Assembly (NCBI GenBank): GCA_025345505.1
Contig: JANVCC010000062.1
Location: 13,483,192 to 13,547,191 of the forward strand
Origin: Todiramphus chloris collaris
Lineage: Eukaryota > Chordata > Aves > Coraciiformes > Alcedinidae
Direction: 5' to 3'
DNA length: 64,000 bases
Position numbers and translations under genes: made by a program
Notes under the pieces: model-generated
The model's database searches: none
What the model was told of the DNA's origin: nothing
The model's input: the letters and a program-made list of their open reading frames with translations, nothing else
Part shown: positions 53,501 through 64,000 of the stretch, piece by piece
How positions within the stretch are numbered: position 1 is the first letter of the stretch
Layout of the letters: each line of letters begins with the position of its first letter

Positions 53501-56500
53501 CTGATTTTTACACTTAGCATCTTTATCTTGCAAACATAATGTCAGCAGTTGCAATGACTTTTTATGTGTATCACAGATAAAGGATATATATATGGTTGTA
53601 AAACTTACTTTGTCAGCCTAGGTACTGCAGTATCTTGGGGTTTACTTTTTGGGGTTTTTTTCCAAATAGAGTTGTGTATCTTTCTTCAGCTTATCTGCTC
53701 TATATATGCCATGTACATAAGTTTCAGCTTTCTTCAAAAGGATTCCCTTTTCCACTGCTCTGCATGTCTGGAGATATACGGAGAAGTGGAAGTTGATGAG
53801 TTATACTAGGTGCAAAAAGATTTCTTTCTGTCTCTTCTTTTAGCGGCTTCCAAACTATCCAGATAATTTATGGATAATAAAACTTGTGAAAATACTAATA
53901 CTGGTAGTGTCATTTTTGATACTTAGAGCCAATATTCAGGCTAGGGATGACTTGAGACAGCAGCACACACAATTTCTTAGTTACACTTTCTGTTATCAGT
54001 ATCATTTATTAATGTTATTTTTTACATAATTGTTTAACAACAATTATATGCTTGCCATGAAATAAAGATCTGAACTGTTTATTATATAAAAAGAAATTCA
54101 CTGAGGATATAGATACAATAGCAAGTCTGGAAACAACTGAAAATAGAGGGCTGTTTCATATTATGGTGATTTTCTTTATAACCAAAATAGCTAGAGATTT
54201 TCTTAAAACAGTGCCTAAGTTATGTAGAGACTGAAATACCAGAAGGTAGCTACAAGAGAAATTTTAGTATAATATATTATTAGCAATTGTTATTATATTT
54301 CTGTGGTTGCATGAAACTGGAAACACAGTCTAGTGGCTTTTTCAATTGGTTGGACACAGAAGTGCCAAGGTACGAAGAGAAGTGTCTCTTCTTAGCCTGC
54401 CAACAGGCGGTTCCAGAGGCTGTTTATCAGTATGCAAATGGATATCTATGTACATATATATGAGTTCTGCATGACAGAGCTAAATGACTTGACAGCTGTT
54501 TCTGTCTCTAGATGGGTGTTTCTGATACCAAGGCTCACTTTCAATAAATACACAAATATGGTTTGGATTATTCTGCATTTTATTGAAGTCACTGAAAAGT
54601 AAGCTGCACAAGGGATTTGCATCCATGAAGATTGTACGAACTCTTTGTTTCTCTCTTCTTTTTAAAAAACTCCCTCGTTATCAAAGATGCCAGTTCAGGA
54701 AACAATAGGAGTCTCAGTATAAAGTTAAGCATTTTAAATCTCATTAGCTCCAGTAAATCTCACTCAGGCTTTTTAACTGATTTGCTCAATAGGAGACTGA
54801 GTTCTCAGCTACATTAGGATTAATATGCTTTTCACTCTTAGCCTTTCTAAGCAGTTAATCCTGTGCAAAATCCATGATCAGTCTTTGATAGCCCTTTTTT
54901 AAATTTTTTTTTTTATTAGCTTGCTTATAAGATCTTGCTGAGATTTTTTTTTTTTTTTTTAATTTCATTTGTGCATCTAAAAAGACTGGGATATCTGCCT
55001 GTCTATCACAGATTTACCCTTACTGCTGAGGCTTGGTTATGTTCCATGGGCAATGGAAAAAGTGTAACCATTCTACAGCATTTTAAACTTAGGCTTCTGA
55101 TATGTACCCAAGTATAGAGGATTTTATACCAAGTTGTTTCATTTCCATCTACTACTCCTTTCATCTAATTTTTTCAAAACCAGTTAAGACAAATATATGT
55201 ATACATTTATGAAAGATTAAACTTGTTTATTAGTCACAGAAGTTCTGGTATAAATACAGCTGTGGCCTCTGAGAAGAATATAAATATAGAACAGCATGAA
55301 CATATAAGTTGTTTATGACAGGTATTTTTTTGTTTGCTTTATCTCTTTGCTCTTGACTTACTCATACAGCTTTTAAAACTTGTTCCCACGTGGTGTTACA
55401 AGTGAAAAGGAAACTTAGGTTAAAGTCTAGCATGTTCATTTTCCCAAATAAATAGAAACACTGAAAATCTGTGTCATGTCCCAGCTCACACTGATAACTA
55501 TAGTAGTGACAAGCTTTTTAAGAATATCGATAGTTGACACTGAGAGGCTTCAACACACAACAGTGACTTTGCAAACTTCTCTAGGTATTTCTGTATGTGG
55601 ACTTTGTACAGGCACAGACAGCTCCTCTTTAACCATTGACAGCAGTTTAGATCAGCCTCCCTATTTGCAGATTCACAAAACATTTTGTATAGGTATATAG
55701 GTATCTTTCATATAGGTATCTTTCTCATATATTCATTGTATTATATTGGTCTGCAATCTGGATGGGCTGCTGTGGAAACTTCTTTGGTCTGATGGCAAAA
55801 TCATTATAATTCTCATCACAATTATTACTAGTGGTCAAAGTAGGAAGAAAGTATAAGCTGATGGTTGAGGCTAGCATTTTGTAGCTTACTAAAGCCTGTG
55901 GCTGCCCATCCTCTCCTATTTATGAGGCCTGGAAGATGAAAGAGATTTTAGAATGTTTCTAGTCTTTCTCCTCATGAAGAGAGCCTTGAAAATATGGCAT
56001 GATTAAAAAAAAAAGTACCTGACCTAAGTAATGCAGGCCAAACAATCAAAGAACCCCAAATTGCATTATGTATGGTATTACACTATTACCAATTACACTA
56101 TTTTCTTGTTCCAAACAGCATTTCATGGTAGGAAAGATGGATTCTCTCCTACTGTGGAAAAAAAAAAAAAGGTTTCAGAGCCTGTTTTACACAGCAGTGT
56201 GGGCAAGTTTTAGAGTCATTACACCTTTGGAAGATTCAGGATGAAAATGAAAAGTGCTTCTTTCTGGCAATAGGGAAAATACTTGCAGTACTGAGCTTTT
56301 ATTCTGAAACCAGGTATACACAGATACATTAAGAACAGCTCATAATTTGTGCTGTGCAGCCTCCTTTTTACAGGCAGATATCTTTCTTCTGCATCTGTAC
56401 AACTCTTCCCTGCGGGCACTTTGACCAACTCCACGTTGCTGCTCATGCCACTGTGGGCTGCTCATGGCTCAACCTCAGCTGTACTTTTTTCTTCTGAGCT

Positions 56501-59500
56501 GCCATGTCTGCAGCTGCTAAATGTATATTGCCTGGTTATCCTGCTCTGTGGCTCGCCCTTGCTATCAGTCTCCTTGCTGTCACTGTCTTTGCTTTCCTGG
56601 CTGCTTCTACAAAAGGTTCTCTTTAGTTGTGGTGGCAGCTAATTGTGGGGAATTTGATAGCCAGACACTGAGATGCCAAAACAAAACAGGCATGTTTGAA
56701 AATCTAGGCTTTTCATCCTAATCGCGTGACAACATCCTGGCATCAACATAATACTGAAAGGTTGCTGAAAGCCCTAGCCCTCTGTTACTGGCCGTACTTT
56801 GTTGCCTTTTGGATTCCCTTAAAGTGTTGTCCATCGGTCTCTGCCAGTCACCCTTGATGAAGTATTTTTCCCATTAGCAAGGCAACCCTGTGTGTATGTA
56901 CTCCCGCCTGTCTTACAAGCCAAGCTCGAAGCTGCTCCACTACGAACTGCTTGACATGACTCAGAAGCAATAGCATGAGATGAGTGACACCAACAATGTT
57001 AAACCAAAACTACATGTAGAGGCAGCACTGAAGACATTTGGGGCCCATTTCAAAACAGTTGTGGTCAAATGGCAGGGAAAGGTTATAGCAGAGAAATTAG
57101 CTTTTCACATCTAAAGCAACAGCTGAAGATAAGATATTAGTCCATGCTGTGGAACTGGAATTACAGAAGGTAGAGGAATGCATCTATGTTGTGGACAATA
57201 TCAACTACAAATCTTCATTGTAAAGTTTAATAATTTAGAATTCAGCTGAATATGTAGGCAGCTTCTCTTAACCTTTCACTGCTGTTAGCTCAGGCCCTGG
57301 CTTGTTTGGGGAAATGTCATTTGAAAATATTATGTATGCCAGCAATTATACCAAACTGTCAGTAGAGTGGATCAAGTAGTCAAAATGATGCACCATTTAC
57401 AAAGTGCTTACTTTCTCATTTGCTTACTACGCATATGAATAAACATCAAGCCGTGGTCTACACCGAAGAAAAACTTTCCCACAAATTCATAACACTGCTA
57501 ACCTATACTTGTGAAAGGAATTTAAAAATAGTTGGTGGTGTGTATTCTCAGCTCTGGGAACCCGTCACACTTGCAAGTGTTTCTTGGGTGAGGAGACCCT
57601 TCTTCGCTCTATTTATTTTCATTTCAGGATACTAACATCTCTCAGGCTTTGCTAACAAAAGGGCTTCCTTCCAACAGCGCTGTGGGAAAAACACAACTGC
57701 ATTTGAATATTGTCTGTATGACAGCTTCCTCAGGTTCTGCAGCTGACAGCTATACTGATTAAGAGGTACAGGTTAAAAAAAAAAATCTCACAGTGGGCAA
57801 GGCCCTGCTGACTTTAATAGAAGTTACTCACATGATGACTACAAAATCAACGCTTGTTTTTCCCATATAAAGACTTGTTTGAGGAAACAGGTCTTCAGGA
57901 AGACTTGTTTTAAATACAAACCAAGTATTGGACTTTATAAAGAAGAAGATATTCAACTCACAGTAGTACAATGTCACAATCATTCATTCGAGGATTTTAC
58001 TTTTTTTTTTTGTCACTAGAACATTAGGTAAATTAGCAAAACAAACGCATTCATAGCTCAAGGTCCTTTCTGTCTGTTGTAGCTTTTAAACAAACCCATT
58101 TCGGAGTTTTCCCTTTGCACCTTTTTCCCTAGACTGATTAGCCATGTTTGTTGTCTGTAGTTTTGTAATTTCCACTTCTTGGAAGATATGTAAATGAAGG
58201 AAACTTTATTATCTTGGAGCTTTGTATTACCCTGAAAAAAGCAAAAGGTTTACTGCTAAGGTTTATGTGTGAAAAGTCACCTTCTCATATGTAAAGAGCT
58301 CAGTCTTCTGTCTTTGTTTTGACGTGGGTGTGGATTAAGCGTTTAACAAAAAGCGTTGCTAAAGTTCACTCTTCTTAATGCTTTTGTGAAGACCTACTTA
58401 AATACAAACTTTCTAAAATAAAACGTAATTCGAGTCTTCTCAATAAACAAACATATTTTAATTCTTTCTTTAACTCATCGATTCTTACCTGGGAGCCTTT
58501 GCTCTCTTCGTACACTGTCTACATCAAAAAGGAGTCCTGTCTTTTATATTTAAAAGCTTTGGTGTTTTTTCCCATGTCTAACACTTCTTCTAATAAAAGA
58601 CATTACCTCTTGGAAGAGCAAATCTTGCTTTATTATATTGTAAAGATGGCAGAAATAGAAGGAATTCAAGAAGTTCTTACAGAGAGGTTTCTGAATGGTA
58701 GACCAAAAAGATCAGAACATTTTTAGTAAAGGGAGCCAAATACCTGACAGATGTATAAAAAAATAATTTTAAAAGAAAAAAAAAAAAGCAGAAAGAAAAT
58801 AAACTGAACACACCTGGTTACCTCTGGCACTCTCAGAATGCCAGAACACAGGTTTTGCAACTAAACTGAAGAGCAAAAATACAAATGCTTGCTTTTCATT
58901 GGGGGAAAAAAAAAAAAAATTAAAAAAAATTCCCCCTTCTATGTCTTTACTTAAAACATCCCCTGTCCGTATTGCTTATTAGATTCTGGTCTCTGTTGCA
59001 AGAGCAGATGGATTTTAATATTAATCTTTTTGCAAAGAATTTTTAAAGTTCTACAAAGAATCAAATTTAATTTTATCACTCCATATAGTCTTCCAGCTGA
59101 GGGCTGATTTTTCTTTCAGCTACTCACTAATATTTACACGGGTCCTACAAGAAGCAGCAGCTTACATCCTTCAACAGTGATCACTTCAGAAACTGGTTAA
59201 GAAGCAGCATGGAGATGCCATCACCAACTCCATCTGCTGAGAGGAGGTTTGCAGTGGGATTTAATATGAGTATTCGGCACTGCTCTTGGATGCTGGCAGT
59301 CCTACCCATATTTTGAGACACATACTTTTTGCTTTGTGTTCTCTTATTTTTTACGTAGTCTGTGGGTTTTATACTAGGTAATGAGTGGCAGAAGCAGCAA
59401 AGCAGCGATTGGTTTACCCTTTCAGAAAGCACTGAAGTGGCCAAAAATAAAAGCATTTTGCATCTAATTGCCCTAGAGATACATCTAGCAGGGCACTGCA

Positions 59501-59904
59501 AATCCAAGTCTGCATACATACTTCAGGGTAAGCTGCTGTTGACTGTACTGATTCCTGACAAATTCTTTGCTCTGATCTGTTTTTGTTGCACCAGTTTATA
59601 GCCTGGCAATCAGATTAAGGTTTGTGTTCACCATATTTCTGTTGGAAATACTGCTTGTGTTCATTTTATCATGATTTAGTACAGCAGCTTACAGCATTTT
59701 CTTTGAAATATGAGGGATTAAGACTTTTACCAGGAAGCTTCTGTGATTTGAAAACTCCCTGCAGAAAGGTTGGCTTCCATTTCTTGCACAGTCAGATTAA
59801 AGTCAGTTCCTACATCTGCATGGTTATGTCATTCATACATAATGTACATAGGTAGGTCATCACGATCTGTAAGTAGGACATGTTTTGGGGACACAGGAAG
59901 GTCA
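50592..59904. other. Gene-poor, mostly AT-rich region
   Basis: Apart from the T-rich repeat at 53,375-53,470, a T run near 54,943-54,960 and an A-rich stretch near 58,757-58,800, I see no exon, RNA gene or mobile element. Open frames here are at most 97 codons and show no recognised domains. Confidence 0.65.
53375..53470 (+). repeat. T-rich (TTTTG)-type simple repeat
   Basis: About 95 bases made of T runs broken by single G or GG, with several TTTTG units. Low complexity; no associated transposon body was recognised. Confidence 0.85.
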
Positions 59905-60040
59905 TCTTTTCCAGCACCAGCTCTGCCACTGATTTAATGAATAATTGTGGGCAAACCATTTAGTCTTTCAACTTCAGTGGCTGCGTTTATAAAAAGGAAT
60001 AACACTGAAGTGGCTGTGTGTGAGTCTTGATTAATTCAGG
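59905..60040 (+). mobile_element. Ancient MIR/CORE-SINE-like remnant, third copy
   Basis: The plus strand shows CCAGCTCTGCCACTGATTTA, then TTGTGGGCAAACCATTTAGTC, then a CAACTTCAGTGGCTG stretch, a GTTTATAAAAAGGAATAA block and a later GTGAGTCTTGATTAATTCAG. This is the order of sense MIR (GCTCTGCCACT ... TTGGGCAAGTTACTTAACC ... CTCAGTTTCC ... TAAAATGGGGATAA ... GTGAGGATTAAATGAG). Diverged, with no target duplication seen. Confidence 0.68.
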
Positions 60041-63000
60041 AAGGCAGGCACGATTCTCCTGTTAAACAATGGTTACAGTTTGTCTGGTACCTATTACAGG
60101 CAAAATCACTATAGACTATGAACTTTTTAGAGTAGCGATGGGTTTAGGCTTGGGAATACCTTCTGAACTGTAACAGTAAGGGTTGACAATTTTGCTGTGA
60201 GTTTTTTTATCTTTAATAGGAGGGAGAGCTGAACTTGTCTTCCACTTTTGATATCAATGTGACTGATGTAGTATGGGACTGATGATTCACAGAATAAGAG
60301 TAGCAAAGTGTTGCCCTGTGAGGATAACTCTCTGCAGGATGCAGAGGAATTTTGTGATTTCTAGCAATGATAATGACAGTCATGGGGTGAAAAGTATTCA
60401 CATACAGCTGGGAAAAAAAAGGCATACACTACTCGTTTTGACTTACAAAGAATTTTTTTTTTTGTACATTATTTTCCATTACTTCTAACAAGAATTATAC
60501 TTGTAGTTCTTTGCATTAGAAAAAGATTTGTAGGGGAAATGGGAATAGTCTGTTCAGGTTTTTCACGTTCACCAGGCTAAACCTATCTGACTAATTGCAT
60601 ACCACAGCATCAAACTGTAGAACTGTTTAAAAAAAATTAATCAAAACAAACAACAAACTTCTAATTGCAACTAGTTTATCCTGTGCCGTTTAAAATGTAT
60701 CTTTGTAGAGCCTAGTAAAGCAAACACTTCAACTCTTTAGTAGTTATCATGAGTAATTAACTGTTAACAGTGTTCTCAGGAAAAGCGTGACATTTTGTTA
60801 ATGTTCTACAGGAACATATAAATATAACCAAGGGAGAAGTTTGTTGTGAGCATCACAGTGGTAGCTGACACAGAAGAACTGGGGTAGACTGTAATGTGAG
60901 AGGAAAGGAAGACAAATTACCAACACGCTTCCTGACATTCACCTTTATAGTCTCTAATCTTGTGGTAGCATCCAACCTGTGAAAAAATACAGGGGTATGA
61001 CCCCCTTAAATTTAGTGAGTCTGTCCCAAGGGAGCATTCAGGGGCTAGCATTTTATGTTGAAACTTAGTGTTTCTCTTGAGTTTTCAGAAGCAATTGCCT
61101 TTTCCACGTGATTTCCATTTGACTTATTACTTTACTAGTTTAGTGAAAGCTCTGTAGTAACTGAAAGTAATACTCCCATTTCGGTTTTCTGATGCTGACT
61201 GTGGCCTTTTATAAAGGATATTCTTCTGCCAAGAAGAGGGAAAGGATTATCACAAAGTGATACAAATCTCATAGACAGCTTTTAAGTGCCAGGCCACTGT
61301 CTCACTGAGGACAACACTGCACGTTCCCAGCAGGACGCTGATCTCATGTGTATTTCAGTCTTTCACTTCTGTTGGGTGAGGGTATTGCTCCCCAGGGAAG
61401 TCAGCCTAATATTTGAAGAATCTTTAAAGAGGGGAAGAAAATAATACACGGGTCCTGGGAGAGAGGAAAAGAGCCGTGGTAAAAGAGACTTATGACAAGA
61501 GAAGAGGGACAGGCAGCTGACTGGAGACAGTATGACAGTAGATACCATAGTAAGTTGAAATTGGGGTATAGCATGGCTCATGGATAAAGCCTTTGCTTTC
61601 AAGTGGCTGGAGCCAGAGACAAAGATGACAAACATCAAATACAACGTGTAAGATGGTAAACACAAAGCTCTGTTGTTACTCTGCCTGCGATGCTAGCAGG
61701 GGCTCATGTTGGGCAAGGTGAGAAGGAGTGACTTCCCCAATGAGGATGGAGGAAGGCCATGGATATTCTGTCCAGCCTCTGTCTTTTCCCTCCTCATAGT
61801 CTCCCTTCTATTCTTCAACCCCCTAACACCCACTGCAAAATTTCCTTCTTTCTGTCAGTTTTGCAAAGAGTGCAACAGTTTTACCAGCCCCCTCCAGATG
61901 GCTGGAAAGGAGATGAATGGGAAGAAGGGTTGCAGTTGGGGCTGAGCAGCCTTCTGTGCACGTGGCAGTGCTAATGGACTGGGAAGAAACCCCTGTGCTC
62001 TTCCCTCTCCTGGCCCAGGGTAAGCCATGCTGGTGCCAGCGTGCTGGGGGCCTGCTGATGCTGGAGGCCCAGCAGTACTGCCTCTTCTGCCAGAGCCTTG
62101 GCTCACCAGTTTGGGCATGGCAGCTGCGGAACAGAGCTATGAAGGGCAAGGCTGTAGGGCAAGAGGCAGTTGTCTCAGGAGGTGCCTTTGCAAGCAGAAG
62201 ATGCAGGTATTAGGGAAATGAGGGGAAGGCCCTGGAGGCAGCTCTTTGATGAGGCTCTGAGGAGTGCAGAGAAACAGCCAGAGGTGAGAGGGGCCCCTGC
62301 TGTAACATGGGCAGTAGGATTTGAAGAGCTTTGCCTGGATGGAGCCTGCAGAGACTTTGCTATATACTTTTACGTGCAAAGTCCTGGGGCAGGGGGAACA
62401 GAAAGTGTGTGCCGTTTCACTTGGAGAACAGGGACACCCGGGTTGGGGCAGGCAAGAAAGCAGAGGTGCAGATAAACAGGAACAGAACAAAGAAAGATGA
62501 CAAAGGCACTGAAAATGTGAACAACATTTTTAAAGAACAAACAGGAGTTGGAAAACTTCCCAAAGCTGAACAGACTGTTATCTAAAAGTTGTATCAACCT
62601 TGAACTCTGTTTTTTCCTCTTGCTTTCAGCAACAGGTGAAGAGTGCTTTGGGAAGCAAGGCTGGAGGTGAAGAAACCACTGGTCAGTAGCTAGCTTAACT
62701 GAAAAAGCAGAACAGTTTTCTGTCTAGGAGCAGCAATTTTTTTGTGTTTGGGTTTCCATAGAAATTACATTTGGTCATTTTAAAGTACTTTGACATAAAA
62801 CCCTTTATGTAGGCAATTCACCACTGTGACCTTCTGTCCAACAGTAGCGATGACTGACTTGATTGCAAGCTTGTCTTTTTGTGATACAAAGTGATTAGGA
62901 AATACTCTCCTATTCTTATAAGGCAGCTCAGTGAATAAATGCAGCTTTTTGGAATACCTTACAAGACCTGCATTTGTGTTATTTCAAATAGATCAAATGT

Positions 63001-64000
63001 CTTGCCTGCCTTAGTGGGCTGCTATGGTGTGGGAGCAAGTCAGTGGCAGGAGCAGAGGACGGAGCTTTATGCCAATATTTCTGCAAAACCCACGTAGTTC
63101 TGTGAATCGGTGTCGTTTAGGATACTCAGCTACTCTTCCACAGTGGCTACATTAAGAGTATTTGCAAGTTCCTCAAAATCTTTCCTTCTTACTGCCATCA
63201 GTTTCGATTACTTTTTCAAATTGCTTTTCTCACCATCACTGATCTCTCTTAATACTGTATTTCTTGCTGACCATACCTGAAAATGCAAAAGCATGACTCA
63301 ATGGATTATCACCTGTTTATTGGTAAAATAAGTATATAAGGCTGTGGAATCTCTCACTTTTTAGATGTGCTTGTCTAGACTTGGATAAAAGATTAACTTT
63401 CTGAGAATACGTTGGCTAGCTTCAGCCTGATTATCTAATCCTGTGAACATGCTAATGATGTTCGCCTTGTCACTATCAGAAATTTAGACCATGTTAAGAG
63501 TTCACTGGCCAACAACTAATAAAATAACCACTATATTTTTGCACTAGAGACAAAACTGGACTAGTTTGGGAGAGATGATATAAAGGAAAGGAGGGAATCT
63601 TAATGGGCTCTGCGTAGTAGAAAGATAGTTACTGAAAACTAACTCCCTACTTCCGTCGCTTTCAGCCATGTGTTCTGCCCCCGCTTTTGCATCATTTCTG
63701 ATCTAAGTTGTATGCTCTTATGCGCTTTGTTCTGATTTGTTCACTTGCCCAGTGAAAGACTAGACACCTCCTTTTTTTTGCTGGATCAGTTTTCTCCTAG
63801 ATTTGCGATTTGAACTGGCTCAGGAAACGGGTCTGACAAGCTCTGAGGACAGCAGCAGGTAAACAGAATAATCACACTGCTGGGAGAAGAGCAGGGAGAG
63901 TAGGTGAGCTGCAGCAATGAGTTGGATCCTCTGATCCCATCTTGTGTAACTTCATTTCCAGAAAAGTATTGAACATTTTTGGAAGGCTTAACAAAGCAAA
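60041..64000. other. Right-edge region with a GC-richer patch at 61,700-62,500
   Basis: Mostly AT-rich without a recognised gene. Between about 61,700 and 62,500 GC content rises and open frames of up to 117 codons occur on both strands. A possible donor (CCCAGG/GTAAGC) lies near 62,020, and a very good acceptor (a pyrimidine tract ending CTTTCAG) ends at 62,629. These might belong to a noncoding transcript, but no protein family is recognisable. Confidence 0.5.

Noticed and set aside
58499..58726. 75-codon plus-strand frame followed by an A-rich stretch, like a processed pseudogene
   Set aside because: No family resemblance, and no recognised target duplication around the A-rich stretch at about 58,757-58,800.
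33116..64000. SMAD1 or ABCE1 coding exons
   Set aside because: Both flank OTUD4 in human, so I looked for conserved blocks of either. None were seen in any frame.
1..64000. CRISPR arrays, bacterial operons, tRNA or rRNA genes
   Set aside because: No regularly spaced repeats, no operon-like gene packing and no recognisable structural RNA core motifs; the window is eukaryotic.

Overview
This is a vertebrate nuclear window, almost certainly from a bird. The evidence is short exons with canonical GT/AG splice sites, CpG-island promoters, a CR1 LINE fragment, avian-type endogenous retroviral solo LTRs, and old worn SINE remnants in an AT-rich background. No bacterial or organellar features are present.

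Layout. (1) 1-23,590, minus strand: the 5' part of OTUD4, an OTU-family deubiquitinase. I reconstructed 18 coding exons (616 complete codons plus two bases). All junctions are GT/AG and the reading frame is preserved throughout. Exon 18 runs off the left edge, so the C-terminal part lies outside. Introns hold AT-rich sequence, simple repeats, one solo LTR with a perfect 5-bp target duplication (9,012-9,480) and a GC-richer patch in intron 4. (2) 23,420-24,190: CpG-island promoter and 5' leader of OTUD4, with a ZNF143-like motif and an upstream ORF that stops two bases before the OTUD4 start. (3) 24,190-26,180: short AT-rich spacer. (4) 26,180-27,240: a second, larger CpG island with no recognisable coding gene. 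(5) 27,240-64,000: no recognised coding gene. It contains two near-identical solo LTRs in inverted orientation (28,439-29,249 plus; 31,221-32,030 minus), one 5'-truncated CR1 (about 43,508-44,275 minus), three ancient MIR/CORE-SINE-like remnants (about 32,244-32,400, 32,965-33,115 and 59,905-60,040), and otherwise unannotated AT-rich sequence.

Interpretation. The only confidently supported gene is OTUD4. Catalytic Cys48 and His151, the acidic serine motif at residues 209-214 and the OTU-then-Tudor-like order are all visible, so the gene appears intact. In the human genome SMAD1 lies upstream of OTUD4 on the opposite strand, but no SMAD1 coding exon was recognised here. The orphan CpG island and the gene-poor right half are the main unexplained parts. 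I did not find a convincing new biological system. The best leads are the orphan island with its minus-strand splice donor, the inverted LTR pair, and the cluster of ancient SINE remnants.
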